Assembly (NCBI RefSeq): GCF_004795105.1
Contig: NZ_SSBL01000019.1
Location: 62,001-126,000 of the forward strand
Direction of reading: 5' to 3'
DNA from: Streptomyces sp. A0642
Lineage (GTDB): Bacteria > Actinomycetota > Actinomycetes > Streptomycetales > Streptomycetaceae
Length of the DNA: 64,000 nucleotides
A model generated the notes under the pieces. It was not told the origin of the DNA and searched no databases. It was given only the letters and a program-made list of their open reading frames with translations. The position numbers were made by a program, and so were the translations under genes. Positions 32,338 through 40,713 of the stretch are shown here, piece by piece; the stretch's first letter is position 1; the number at the start of each line of letters is the position of its first letter.

Positions 32338-33225
32338 GTGACCGACGAGCAGAACGAGCGGCGTATCTACCGCCTCGACAACGATCACGACTTCGAGTGG
32401 GCGGATCTGGAGGAGTTCGTCCCTGACGAGCCCAAGGTTCCGGAGGAGCTGCGCCCGCTGTTCCCCACCGGCAAGACGGTCGACGAGGTGGGCGAGCTCA
32501 GAATCCGCGCCTACGACGACGAGCCGCCCCGCTTTTCGGAGGGTGAGGCGTCCGTCGAGGCGACGGCTCAGGAGATGGCTGAGTGGCGTGCTGCGTGGGC
32601 CAGGATGGAGGAGGAGCAGCAGGCGCTGCGGGCCCGGCTGAGGGGTGCGCAGGAGGCGTACGAGGCGACCGTGCGGGAGGCGCTGGCGGACCTTGCCGAG
32701 GCGATGAAGCCGTGGGGTGCCGTCGAGGCCGTGCTGAAGGAGCGCGCTGCGGAGCTGGCCGAGAAGCTGCACATCCACCGGACGGCGGCCGAGGAGTGGA
32801 AGGCGGCCCGCGAGGCGAAGGAGCAGGAGCACCTCGACACCATCGACGGGCCCCGGGTGATTGTGCTGTACAAGCCGAACTCCCTGGGCAGCGGGAAGCA
32901 GGCCGACCACATCGCGAAGGTGCACCTGGTGGCCTGCAAGCGGCGTAACACGAAGGGCCAGTGGTTCGGCGCCAGCAGGATGGACGACGACGAGGGCCTG
33001 CGGGCCGGTGAAGCCTGGTATCGGCTGACCCATCCCGCCGAGTGGATCCGGTCGGCGTTCTGGGGCAACACGAAGGCGATGCGGGTCAAGTTCTGCTCGG
33101 CCTGCAAGCCGTGGACCGTGTTCCAGGAGCACATCGAGGACTTCCCCACCCCCTGCTACAGCAATCAGGGGATGACCCTGGGCGGGATCCGGCTGACCGA
33201 CATCCCCGAAGGGTGGACCTCGTGA
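32338..33225 (+). CDS. Hypothetical coiled-coil protein
   Basis: A 295-residue protein from a GTG close to GGAG. Residues 75-170 form a long Ala/Glu/Arg coiled coil; the C-terminal 100 residues include KFCSACKPWTVFQEHIEDFP and may bind metal. No known family. Coupled to the next gene by GTGA. Confidence 0.7.
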   Translation: MTDEQNERRIYRLDNDHDFEWADLEEFVPDEPKVPEELRPLFPTGKTVDEVGELRIRAYDDEPPRFSEGEASVEATAQEMAEWRAAWARMEEEQQALRARLRGAQEAYEATVREALADLAEAMKPWGAVEAVLKERAAELAEKLHIHRTAAEEWKAAREAKEQEHLDTIDGPRVIVLYKPNSLGSGKQADHIAKVHLVACKRRNTKGQWFGASRMDDDEGLRAGEAWYRLTHPAEWIRSAFWGNTKAMRVKFCSACKPWTVFQEHIEDFPTPCYSNQGMTLGGIRLTDIPEGWTS

Positions 33226-33461
33226 GCATCGCCAGCGGCTCATACTTTGAGAACCCGGGTGTTCCGACGGATGCGGAGCGTGGGACGTACTGCCCGGACG
33301 GCGTCATGATCATGGGGCCGGTCAGCCCCAGCGTGTTCATGGTCGTGGACCCGTGGCCGTGTACCGCGCCCGGGTGTACACCGGAGCGGTTCGCCCGGGT
33401 GCAGGCCGAGGTGGAAGCCGAGCTGGCCGAGGCCGAGGCCGCGTGGGGCGACCGGCCGTGA
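33222..33461 (+). CDS. Small hypothetical protein
   Basis: A 79-residue protein from a GTG overlapping the upstream stop. CTAPGCTPERFARVQ has two Cys; the tail is a Glu/Ala helix. No known family. Confidence 0.6.
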   Translation: MSIASGSYFENPGVPTDAERGTYCPDGVMIMGPVSPSVFMVVDPWPCTAPGCTPERFARVQAEVEAELAEAEAAWGDRP

Positions 33462-33661
33462 GTTCGGTGAGGGCAAGCCACCTCGTCCAGGGTGACGTCA
33501 TCCGGCTTCGGGACGGCCGCCGCGTCGAGGTGATGGCGCACTCGCACCGGCCGCATTCGCCGGTGGCGAATGTGCGGCTGTGGGAGATCGGGACGGACGC
33601 TCCGAACTTCTCGTTTACGCTCCGCGCGGACAGCCTGTATGACGTCGAGCCGGAGGGGTGA
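33458..33661 (+). CDS. Small GD-type beta protein
   Basis: A 67-residue protein coupled by GTGA. VRASHLVQGDVIRLRDGRRV matches the module repeated three times in the 9138 protein. It is probably a single small beta barrel. Function unknown. Confidence 0.64.
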   Translation: MSSVRASHLVQGDVIRLRDGRRVEVMAHSHRPHSPVANVRLWEIGTDAPNFSFTLRADSLYDVEPEG

Positions 33662-33664
33662 GCA

Positions 33665-34126
33665 ATGTCTGAGAGAACGTATGCGCTGAGGCTGGGCACG
33701 GCCTCCACTGTCCGGGGTGTGCTCGGCCAGGACGTCGTCCTGCGGGAGGTGGAGCGCAAGCCGCACCAGGGGCTCGGCCGGTCGGATCTTGTCCGCTGCC
33801 ACGCCTTCATCGGCTCCGCCTACATCGGGGAGGTCGATTCGTTCTGGGTGCTGCGGGAGGACCAGACCCGGTCCAAGGAGAAGGAGTTCGCGGGGACCTA
33901 TCCGGGGGCGAAGGACTGGGGGCCATCCGGCCGCCGTGCTGACGTCATCGAAGACCTCGTCCGGCACCACCTCGACGCCGAACGGCAGGCGCTCGACCGC
34001 GAGCTGGCGAACCTGGAGCAGGAGAAGGAGGCCGCCTTGCGGCAGGTCTTCGCCGTCCAGAAGGAGATCGACGCCGCCGCCGCCCGGCGCAATGCCGTCG
34101 CTGCCGCACTGAACTGCACCACCTGA
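33665..34126 (+). CDS. Hypothetical protein with C-terminal coiled coil
   Basis: A 153-residue protein. A beta-rich first half is followed by a coiled coil (LDRELANLEQEKEAALRQVF). No known family. A hairpin follows its stop. Confidence 0.66.
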   Translation: MSERTYALRLGTASTVRGVLGQDVVLREVERKPHQGLGRSDLVRCHAFIGSAYIGEVDSFWVLREDQTRSKEKEFAGTYPGAKDWGPSGRRADVIEDLVRHHLDAERQALDRELANLEQEKEAALRQVFAVQKEIDAAAARRNAVAAALNCTT

Positions 34127-34135
34127 CCGCGCTTT

Positions 34136-34168
34136 CGGGGCGTGGCATCCCGCCATTGCCACGCCCCG
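34136..34168 (+). terminator. Hairpin, 12-bp stem
   Basis: CGGGGCGTGGCA at 34136-34147 pairs with 34157-34168 across a 9-nt loop, ten bases after the preceding stop. A CTCGACCCGCCACGAGGAG leader lies 30 bp further on. Confidence 0.65.
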
Positions 34169-34231
34169 GGAGCGGCTACGAGCCCGACCACCAGACCATC
34201 CCTCGACCCGCCACGAGGAGAGTGCATCCCG

Positions 34232-35392
34232 ATGCCTCCTGCCGATTCCCGTCCCAGTGCCTCCGACCGGCTGCGCGCCGTTGTGCTCGCCACCTTGACG
34301 ACGGTGCTCGCCAACCACGACCGCGTGGTGCCGCTCGGTGTCCGGATCGCCATGGCGAAAGCTGTGACGGACGCGTTCATCGAGACGGCCCTGCCGAACC
34401 TCCAGGAGGCCGCCCAGGAGCCGCTCAGGCTCAGTCTGGAAGTCCTGGCCGACGACGCCGAGTTCGACGCCCAGATGGAGGCCAGCAGCCTCGGCGCTCC
34501 CCGGGTACGTGCTTTCCTCGCGAGCATCACCGACGCCGACCGGGCCGCGCTCGCCCGCGTCGGCCGGGAACACGCCCTGCGTATCCGGATCGCCGACGTG
34601 CTGCGCAAGGCCGCGTACTCCTGTGACGGCGACTGCGGTACGAGCGAAGTCGAGTGCGACGCGGCGCACCCCATCCAGGTCGGCATGTGGACCCATGGGC
34701 AGGTCACCGACATCAGCGCCTCCATCGACGCCATCGCGTCGGTGCTCGCCGCCGAGCTGACCGGGCGGGCCGCCGCCGCCCCCGCGCCGCCCGTGCCCGT
34801 TGACCTCGAAGGCGGCCCCGGAGGCGGTATCGAGGGCATGCTGAGCCGGGCTCTCCTGGCGCCCCGCCGCCCTGTCGCCGACCACCTGCCTCCGGCTGTG
34901 AAGCGGGACCCGGACTCGGTCACTGTGACGATCCCCCGGCGCGTCGCGGCGGAGATCGCCGAGAGCGTCCGTCACTGCATCGACATGTACCCCGTGGACC
35001 GCTACTGGGATGCTGTCAATGCGGTTCGGGCCCTCGACGAGGACACCGGGGCCCGGCTCTACCGGGAGTGCCGCTACGCGGTCGGCAGCGACACGGAGGA
35101 GAACAGCTACTACGTCCGGGACCTCAAGGCCAACCCCCACGGGCACGGAATCGACTCGTGTGAGAAGCCGCTGAAGACGTTCCCGACGATCGGTGCTGCT
35201 CTGGCCTGGCGAGACAGCCACACGCCGACGAGCGACGCCGAGCACGACGCGATGTTCCCGCCGCCGCGTGCGTGCTGCCCGTCCTGCAACACCCCGTGCA
35301 CCGACTCGGCTGGGGCCTGCCCCGACCATCCGAAGGAGTGCGACGCGGACGATCACATGGAGCCGCCGACGGTGAACGGCGAGGTGCTGTGA
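34232..35392 (+). CDS. Hypothetical protein with C-terminal Cys cluster
   Basis: A 386-residue protein. The N-terminal 160 residues are helical with an RIADVLRKAAYSCDGDCG motif, followed by a Pro/Ala linker and a second helical domain. The C-terminus has CCPSCNTPCTDSAGACPDH, probably zinc-binding. Start from an ATG after GAGGAGAG. Function unknown; coupled by GTGA to the next gene. Confidence 0.7.
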   Translation: MPPADSRPSASDRLRAVVLATLTTVLANHDRVVPLGVRIAMAKAVTDAFIETALPNLQEAAQEPLRLSLEVLADDAEFDAQMEASSLGAPRVRAFLASITDADRAALARVGREHALRIRIADVLRKAAYSCDGDCGTSEVECDAAHPIQVGMWTHGQVTDISASIDAIASVLAAELTGRAAAAPAPPVPVDLEGGPGGGIEGMLSRALLAPRRPVADHLPPAVKRDPDSVTVTIPRRVAAEIAESVRHCIDMYPVDRYWDAVNAVRALDEDTGARLYRECRYAVGSDTEENSYYVRDLKANPHGHGIDSCEKPLKTFPTIGAALAWRDSHTPTSDAEHDAMFPPPRACCPSCNTPCTDSAGACPDHPKECDADDHMEPPTVNGEVL

Positions 35393-35706
35393 CGGTGCGC
35401 GCGTCCGTGGCGGAACGGCTGCTGGCCCGGCTGCGGGCGGCCGGAGTCGAGCTGCCGAAGGGTACCCGGCTGGTGCGGGTGTATCCGTCGGAGTCCATGC
35501 GGAATGTCGGGGCGTGGTCGTGGACGGCTGCGAATGCCGACGGGGTGCCGCTGTACCGGGATGAGTCGGGGCGGACCATGGCGGTCGGCTCGCAGTATCC
35601 GATGGGGATGCTGCTGCGCCTCGGATTCGAGGTGAACCGGCCTGGGTTCGGCGATTTCGGGGACATCACCGTTGATCCGCCTCTGGCGGCGCTCCGCAGT
35701 AGGTGA
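35389..35706 (+). CDS. Small VPLYR-family hypothetical protein
   Basis: A 105-residue protein. GTRLVRVYPSESMRNVGAWS and NADGVPLYRDESG align with ARIIHLQLNEHSGSWE and GPKGVPLYRMGD in the 39775 protein, so the two are related. No known function. Confidence 0.62.
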   Translation: MTVRASVAERLLARLRAAGVELPKGTRLVRVYPSESMRNVGAWSWTAANADGVPLYRDESGRTMAVGSQYPMGMLLRLGFEVNRPGFGDFGDITVDPPLAALRSR

Positions 35707-35743
35707 TCTTGGTGGGAGAGGTCGCTTCGACGAACCCACATAC

Positions 35744-35770
35744 AGCGCACCACCAAGTGCGCTAAGGTGG
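35744..35770 (+). promoter_or_regulatory. Palindromic promoter cassette, copy 9
   Basis: GCGCAC-CACCAA-GTGCGC then TAAGGTGG. The spacer has wholly changed while both half-sites are intact. A TCCCGCCAAGG leader follows. Confidence 0.83.
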
Positions 35771-35804
35771 CCTCTCCCGCCAAGGATGCACACCGAGGAG
35801 TCCG

Positions 35805-36311
35805 ATGAATCCGCCCGAGTGCTTCACCGAGGAATTCGCCTTCCACGAGCGCAACGGGACCCTGGGCCCGTGCGGCCCGGTCCGCGACGCCCGCGAGGAC
35901 CCCGACCACTACGACGAGATCCCTGCGCCGGGCCCGGAGATCCTGATCCCCGGCGCTTTCCTGGACCAGCACGCCGCCGCCCCCGGCGACTGTCCCGAGG
36001 AACTGGCCGCGTTCCTGGACGCCGCCCGGCCGCTGCTCCGGGGCCAGGTCCCGGTTGCCCGGGTCGACATCCCCGTGGACCTGCTGGAGCCGCTCTCGGC
36101 GTACGCCGACGACCGGCTGATGACGTGGGGGCTCGCGCAGGACCGCATGGCCATGAAGGCCGCGCACATCCTGGCCACCCACGCCCGAGCGCTCAAGCGG
36201 CGCGAGGACGAACGCAACCGCCCGCCCGCCGAGCCGGAACCGCGCCCCGGCCACCTCAGCCCGTTCTGCGTCGTCGACCACCCCGGCGTCCCCTACTGCC
36301 CGCCGTTCTAG
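35805..36311 (+). CDS. Hypothetical protein
   Basis: A 168-residue protein with GAGGAG before the ATG. A Pro-rich N-terminal half and a helical core (LMTWGLAQDRMAMKAAHILA) end in HLSPFCVVDHPGVPYC, which may bind metal. No known family. Confidence 0.68.
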   Translation: MNPPECFTEEFAFHERNGTLGPCGPVRDAREDPDHYDEIPAPGPEILIPGAFLDQHAAAPGDCPEELAAFLDAARPLLRGQVPVARVDIPVDLLEPLSAYADDRLMTWGLAQDRMAMKAAHILATHARALKRREDERNRPPAEPEPRPGHLSPFCVVDHPGVPYCPPF

Positions 36312-36333
36312 TACCGGCCAAGGAGAACTGATC

Positions 36334-37251
36334 ATGCCGACCATCACTGATCCGAGGGTTACCCAGGCCGCCGAGGTAATCCGGGAGGCTGCCGTTGCCG
36401 CTGCCCCTGGGCTGCCGACGTTTGCCGATGTCGTGGACCGGCTCACCGACGCCGCCGACGTCAGCTCCACCACCGCACGCAAGCGCATCCGGCAGGCGAT
36501 CGAGCAGTCCGGAGGCACACTGCATGAGCTGCGGCTGACGGTGGACTCGATGCGGGCATGGCGCGTCACGCTGCCGGACACCGCATCGACCAGTGCCGAG
36601 CCGGGCGTGCGTACTTGGCTCAGCAGGTTCTTTGCGACCGGCGCGGACGGCCGGTCCTACTACGAGGTGACGTACGACAGCGCGAAGGGGACGCACGCCC
36701 ACGGCGCGGGCCAGACGAGCTGGGTGATCACCTCCGAGCGCATCGACGCGATCCGGCAGGCGCGGGCCGCAGTCGAGGAGGCGCGCCAGGCCGAGGAGGC
36801 CGCCGCGTCCCGAACGGAGCGCGACACCCAGCAGGCGGAAATCGAGCGCCGCCACCCGGGCCTGGAGAAGCTCTTGCACCGCTTCGGGTGCTTCCTGGAT
36901 CCCGACGCCGGATTCGACGCGATCACCGACGCCCATCTGACCCGGGCGAAGGACGGCATGCCGACCGAGGAGCGGCGGGCAGTCGTTAACGTCACGGTCC
37001 GGTCCCCCGAGGCCATCGCCCGGCTGGAGAAGGTGCTCAGCGCCGGGCTGGCCGCCGTCGAGGCGCAGGAGGTCGCCGCCAAGCAGACCGCCTCATGCAA
37101 GGCCCCGGACTCCCCGTCGTGCTCCTGCAACAACGCTGAGTACCGGTTCTGCGGTGCGACCCTCGACCGCACCGAGCCCCCGTTCACGTGCAACCGGCGC
37201 GTCGCCCACAACGACCCGTGCAGCCCCGACCTCGACAAGGAGAGCTGCTGA
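36334..37251 (+). CDS. Hypothetical protein with N-terminal winged-helix-like segment
   Basis: A 305-residue protein. TFADVVDRLTDAADVSSTTARKRIRQAIE (pattern FxDVxxxLxxxxxVSxxTxRKRIxxAI) is a plausible helix-turn-helix, then a beta domain, an Ala/Glu coil and a C-terminal PSCSCNNAEYRFCG zinc-like cluster. AAGGAG before the ATG. It may be a DNA-binding regulator; targets unknown. Ends TGATG with the next gene. Confidence 0.72.
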   Translation: MPTITDPRVTQAAEVIREAAVAAAPGLPTFADVVDRLTDAADVSSTTARKRIRQAIEQSGGTLHELRLTVDSMRAWRVTLPDTASTSAEPGVRTWLSRFFATGADGRSYYEVTYDSAKGTHAHGAGQTSWVITSERIDAIRQARAAVEEARQAEEAAASRTERDTQQAEIERRHPGLEKLLHRFGCFLDPDAGFDAITDAHLTRAKDGMPTEERRAVVNVTVRSPEAIARLEKVLSAGLAAVEAQEVAAKQTASCKAPDSPSCSCNNAEYRFCGATLDRTEPPFTCNRRVAHNDPCSPDLDKESC

Positions 37252-37550
37252 TGTTCCTCTTGCCGGTGCCTGAGGGCTGGGAGGCGGCCGCGCATGACTG
37301 GGAGCCGGTCGTTTCGGAGCTTCCGGAGGGCTCGGAGTGTTTCCTGCGCGGGGAGGCCGGAACGCCTTCGTGCAGTGTGCTGACGATCATGAGGAGTCCG
37401 GGGTCGGGGCAGCGGCTGGCGTGGTTCGGTCCGGCCGACCGGCTCGGGGTGGTGGAGCCGGTGCCACAGGGGGAGCTCCACGCCATGGTGGGAGTTGTTC
37501 CGGGGGACTGGGGGCCTGAGGATCTTCCGCCGGGGGAGCGTCCGGCCTAG
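37251..37550 (+). CDS. Small hypothetical protein
   Basis: A 99-residue protein sharing one base with the upstream stop; the ribosome site is AAGGAG inside the previous gene. Beta-rich, with G-ending codons unlike its upstream neighbour. No known family. Confidence 0.6.
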   Translation: MFLLPVPEGWEAAAHDWEPVVSELPEGSECFLRGEAGTPSCSVLTIMRSPGSGQRLAWFGPADRLGVVEPVPQGELHAMVGVVPGDWGPEDLPPGERPA

Positions 37551-37660
37551 TTTGGTCCGCCCTCCCATGTGAGGGCTTGGGGGTCGCACCCCGGGGCGGG
37601 CGCCATGCGCACATAATCATGCGCGCAGTCGTGGGCACCACAATTCCCGTGGGGGGAATC

Positions 37661-38149
37661 ATGCGCAATGTCGCGCGTACCACTGTTCTGGCCGCTGTCG
37701 TGGCCTGTTCTGCCGTGCTGCTGACGGCTTGTGAGGGGGTGGAGTCGGCTGCGCCGTCGGCTCCGGTGACGGTGACGGCCTCTCCGTCGGTCGCGGCCAC
37801 ACCGTCGCCGTCGCCGTCGGAGCAGTCGCCCAACGAGGCGATGGACGAGGCGCAGAAGGAGAACGAGAAGGCCCGTAAGGAGCTGCAGGACAAGATCGAT
37901 GCGGCTGCGTCGGCCGGTGCCATGAAGGCGAAGCTGCCGGACTTCACGGGGCAGATTCTGCAGACGGCTCAGGACGGGGCGCAGGCGGCCGGGTTCTACA
38001 TCCTGGGCAGTGATGATGCGACGGGGGCGGGCCGGATGCAGGTGTGGGACCGGAACTGGGTCGTGTGCTCGCAGACGCCGGGTGCGGGGTCGTACGACGT
38101 GGAGACCCGGGTGGTGTTCCACACGGTGAAGGACTCCGAGTCCTGCTGA
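37661..38149 (+). CDS. Lipoprotein with PASTA-like domain
   Basis: A 162-residue lipoprotein: n-region MRNVARTT, hydrophobic stretch, and a lipobox LLTAC with the lipidated Cys at 24. A disordered Ser/Pro linker, a short Lys/Glu coil, and a C-terminal domain (LPDFTGQILQTAQDGAQAAGF then WVVCSQTPGAGS) resembling PASTA modules follow. I chose the ATG after GGGGGG; earlier ATGs lack ribosome sites. As a surface protein from a lysogenic element it might alter phage entry (inference). Confidence 0.8.
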   Translation: MRNVARTTVLAAVVACSAVLLTACEGVESAAPSAPVTVTASPSVAATPSPSPSEQSPNEAMDEAQKENEKARKELQDKIDAAASAGAMKAKLPDFTGQILQTAQDGAQAAGFYILGSDDATGAGRMQVWDRNWVVCSQTPGAGSYDVETRVVFHTVKDSESC

Positions 38150-38164
38150 TCTGTCGGTGATGTG

Positions 38165-38191
38165 CCCGGGGCGGCAATCGGCCGCCCCGGG
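38165..38191 (+). terminator. Hairpin, 11-bp stem
   Basis: CCCGGGGCGGC at 38165-38175 pairs with 38181-38191. It lies 15 bp after the lipoprotein stop. Confidence 0.7.
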
Positions 38192-38210
38192 GTTCGAGAA
38201 GGAGGAGATC

Positions 38211-38507
38211 GTGAAGGATGACATGCCGGTTCGTCAGGATGCGGCGCAGCTGCTGCGGGATGCTGGGATGCGGGCGGCCGAAATGGTCCATGAGGAGGAG
38301 GGGGCGATAGTGGTGCGGTCGGGGTTCATGGTGATGCCGGACGGGGGTCGGGCGGTGTCGGTCCTGCTGTTGTCGGCGGAGGGTGCGCAGGCCGGGGAGC
38401 GGGATGAGCTGTTCCAGCAGGCTCGTGCCGCGCTGTATGCGGCGAATTGGCGGGTGTCGCAGAACGAGTACGGGACGCTGCGCGCGGTGAGGCCCGCAAT
38501 CGCCTAG
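38211..38507 (+). CDS. Small hypothetical protein
   Basis: A 98-residue protein from a GTG immediately after AAGGAGGAG. The beta-helix pattern GAIVVRSGFMVMPDGGRAVSV and a C-terminal helix plus strand (ALYAANWRVSQNEYGTLRAV) resemble the AAGF-type ending. Function unknown. Confidence 0.6.
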   Translation: MKDDMPVRQDAAQLLRDAGMRAAEMVHEEEGAIVVRSGFMVMPDGGRAVSVLLLSAEGAQAGERDELFQQARAALYAANWRVSQNEYGTLRAVRPAIA

Positions 38508-38532
38508 ATCGAACCATCAAAACGTTGAACCA

Positions 38533-38561
38533 TCGACATGGTGGAGTGGATTGGTTAGCAT
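38533..38561 (+). promoter_or_regulatory. Sigma-70-like promoter without the dyad
   Basis: TCGACA at 38533-38538 and TAGCAT at 38556-38561 are separated by 17 bp in a locally AT-rich stretch, 78 bp before the next start codon. Two GAACCATC direct repeats stand just upstream. The leader ends TTGACCCGCCACGAGAGG. Confidence 0.55.
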
Positions 38562-38638
38562 CCATGAGCAATAACGCCCCGCGCACCGGACGCCAAGCGG
38601 TGCTGGGGCCCTCTTGACCCGCCACGAGAGGTATCACC

Positions 38639-38911
38639 ATGACTACGCGGCAGATTGCCCCTGCTCCGCAGCTCATCGTCCTGGGCGGCACGGTCCGCCT
38701 CACCCATAAGCGCAGCGACGGCGGTCAGACGCAGTTGTCCCTGACCCGGGGTCGCGAGCGCACCACCGCCCTGTACTCGGTCACCGACCGCGAGGGCGTT
38801 CTGCGGGCCCTGACCGCCCGCTCCTGGGCGAACACCGCGCCGGAACCTGCCATGGGCCAGGAGATCGGCGCCGCTCTGCGGCAGGCCAGGGAGCTCACAG
38901 ACCCCAGTTAG
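38639..38911 (+). CDS. Small hypothetical protein
   Basis: A 90-residue protein beginning TTRQIAPAPQLIVLGG, with two beta strands and a helix. No known family. Its TAG stop overlaps the first base of promoter copy 10. Confidence 0.62.
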   Translation: MTTRQIAPAPQLIVLGGTVRLTHKRSDGGQTQLSLTRGRERTTALYSVTDREGVLRALTARSWANTAPEPAMGQEIGAALRQARELTDPS

Positions 38912-38936
38912 CGCACTTGCTTGTGCGCTAAGGTGG
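38910..38936 (+). promoter_or_regulatory. Palindromic promoter cassette, copy 10
   Basis: GCGCAC-TTGCTT-GTGCGC then TAAGGTGG. Last copy found in the window; a TCCCGCCCGC and GCCCGCCGACGAGGAG leader follows. Confidence 0.83.
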
Positions 38937-38987
38937 GCCGGTGCGCATATCCCGCCCGCACCGGCCCGCCGACGAGGAGACCCCGCC

Positions 38988-39536
38988 ATGCGCAGAAGCC
39001 AGCTCAAGGCACACACCCTGTACGCAGTCCAGGCCGCCGAACGCAGCACGAGGATCGTGCCCGCGCTCGTCCTGGAAACTGACCTGTGGGACCGCATTCC
39101 CGGCCCTCCGGTCTCCCTCACCCCGGCCCCGGACGACGGCCGGAGCCCGAACCAGGTCTACGACCCGGACACCGGCGCCCGCCGGGGCATCCTCGTCGTC
39201 GTCCCCCGCCCCGGCGCCTCTGTCAGCGACCAGCTCCTCCAGGACCTCACCTGGGCCGACGGATACACCGCCGCCCTCGGCCAGTTCCATGAAGGCGACG
39301 GAGTCGCGCGCTTGAACAGCGCCCTGGCCGAGAAGTCCCTCATCCTTGACATCATCCGCGACGCCCGCATCACCAGCACCTGGGCCGATCACACCGCCGA
39401 CGGTGGCCTGACGTGCCCCGGTTGCGGGCGGAAGCCCATCCTGCTGGACTCCGCCAGCCGGATTCGTGGCCACTTCACCCCGCAGGGCCCCCGTTGCGAC
39501 CGCTCGCGAACGCCCCTCAGGAAGGAAGAACGATGA
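38988..39536 (+). CDS. Hypothetical protein with zinc-like C-terminus
   Basis: A 182-residue protein beginning MRRSQLKAHTLYAVQ. An alpha/beta core is followed by LTCPGCGRKPILLDSAS, then HFTPQGPRCDRS, together one zinc site. The ATG follows GAGGAG; the stop overlaps the next ATG. Confidence 0.7.
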   Translation: MRRSQLKAHTLYAVQAAERSTRIVPALVLETDLWDRIPGPPVSLTPAPDDGRSPNQVYDPDTGARRGILVVVPRPGASVSDQLLQDLTWADGYTAALGQFHEGDGVARLNSALAEKSLILDIIRDARITSTWADHTADGGLTCPGCGRKPILLDSASRIRGHFTPQGPRCDRSRTPLRKEER

Positions 39537-39778
39537 CCGACGATCCGCTCGTCACCCGGCACATCAACAGCCAACGGGACCGAGAGGTCAACCAGCTCGC
39601 CAAGGCGGCCTCCCGGCTCGCCACCCGCTCCAGGGAGTTCGCCGCCTCCATCATCCGGTCCGACACCTTCGCCGGTGAAGCCCGGCAGCTGGCCATCGAC
39701 GCCCTGGACATGGCGGTCCTGGCCGCACAGGTCGACGGTGCGAAGAGCATCACCGACATCATCGGAGAGACGCCATGA
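39533..39778 (+). CDS. Small helical protein
   Basis: An 81-residue protein; helices around QRDREVNQLAKAASRLATRS. Coupled by ATGA on both sides, with AAGGAAG upstream of the start. No known family. Confidence 0.64.
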   Translation: MTDDPLVTRHINSQRDREVNQLAKAASRLATRSREFAASIIRSDTFAGEARQLAIDALDMAVLAAQVDGAKSITDIIGETP

Positions 39779-40200
39779 CCGACCGCAGGCCGAAGGACGC
39801 CGACTACCTCGACAGCCGGGTCGCGGAAGCCGCCAGCGAGGCTGTGTACGCGCTGCGCGAGCGTATCGGCGCCTACACCCGCATCCTGCTGCCCGGGGCA
39901 CGCATCATCCACCTGCAGCTGAACGAGCACTCGGGAAGCTGGGAGGTCCTCAAGGTGAGCGGACCGAAGGGGGTGCCGCTGTACAGAATGGGCGACGTCG
40001 GACCGCTGGAGCTGCTTCACGGGCCCGGCGCGGCCAACGGATGGCGTCTGAGCGAGGACATTGCACTCCTCGGTCCGCTGATCGGCCTGCTGCGGAAGGA
40101 GGACCGGAAGCTGTACGTACGCGAACTGCTCCAGCCGAACGCCTGGTCGCTGACCCTGCCGCCGCTGCCCGACGAGGTAGGAAATCCGTCATGGGTGTGA
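39775..40200 (+). CDS. VPLYR-family hypothetical protein
   Basis: A 141-residue protein; the segment ILLPGARIIHLQLNEHSGSW with GVPLYRMGD resembles the 35389 protein. C-terminal helical region. No known function. Confidence 0.66.
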   Translation: MTDRRPKDADYLDSRVAEAASEAVYALRERIGAYTRILLPGARIIHLQLNEHSGSWEVLKVSGPKGVPLYRMGDVGPLELLHGPGAANGWRLSEDIALLGPLIGLLRKEDRKLYVRELLQPNAWSLTLPPLPDEVGNPSWV

Positions 40201-40550
40201 TCGAGACGACCGGTGGGCCGCGCCGTACCGTGTCCGCCGGGGCTGTGACGGCCGCGCTGAAGAAGGCCGGGCACGTCAAGGCGGAGAACCAGCCGACGGA
40301 CTACCCCGGCCAGCAGGCGACGGTGACGCCGGGCTTCAGGAGCTTTCAGGTGGCGCCGTGGGAGGTGCACGCATGGGTGTACGACGCGGCTGACAGCCGG
40401 ATGGCCCAGGCCCTGGAGCTGCAGAAGATGAGCGAGACGCTGGCAGCGCGCGGGTACCTGTGCGGTGTCGTACTGCCGCCGGGCGACCGCCGCCCTTACC
40501 TGTCGGTGACGAAGGCGCTGCCCGCCGCGCGCCGACCCACCAATTCCTGA
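40191..40550 (+). CDS. AAGF-type single-module protein
   Basis: A 119-residue protein that is essentially one copy of the recurring module: TVSAGAVTAALKKAGHVKAEN, GFRSFQVAPWEVHAWVYD, then MSETLAARGYLCGVVL and the final PYLSVTKALP strand. It is the clearest stand-alone example. Its start overlaps the previous gene by 10 bp. Confidence 0.7.
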   Translation: MGVIETTGGPRRTVSAGAVTAALKKAGHVKAENQPTDYPGQQATVTPGFRSFQVAPWEVHAWVYDAADSRMAQALELQKMSETLAARGYLCGVVLPPGDRRPYLSVTKALPAARRPTNS

Positions 40551-40713
40551 GCTCAGCTGCCAACTCGGCACCACGTAGGGTAAGTTGCAAATATGTCACC
40601 CGGGGCCGCCCGCCAACGGTCCCGTAACAACCCGCCAAGGACGTTCCTCGCACCACCACGAGTGAACCACTGCCCGTACGGGCGAGGAGCACCACGCTCT
40701 CCAGGAGAATCCT

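Noticed and set aside
11911..38936. Repeats as a CRISPR array or replication iterons
   Set aside because: Copies are kilobases apart, always in the same orientation before genes and joined to a -10-like hexamer, so promoter use explains them better.
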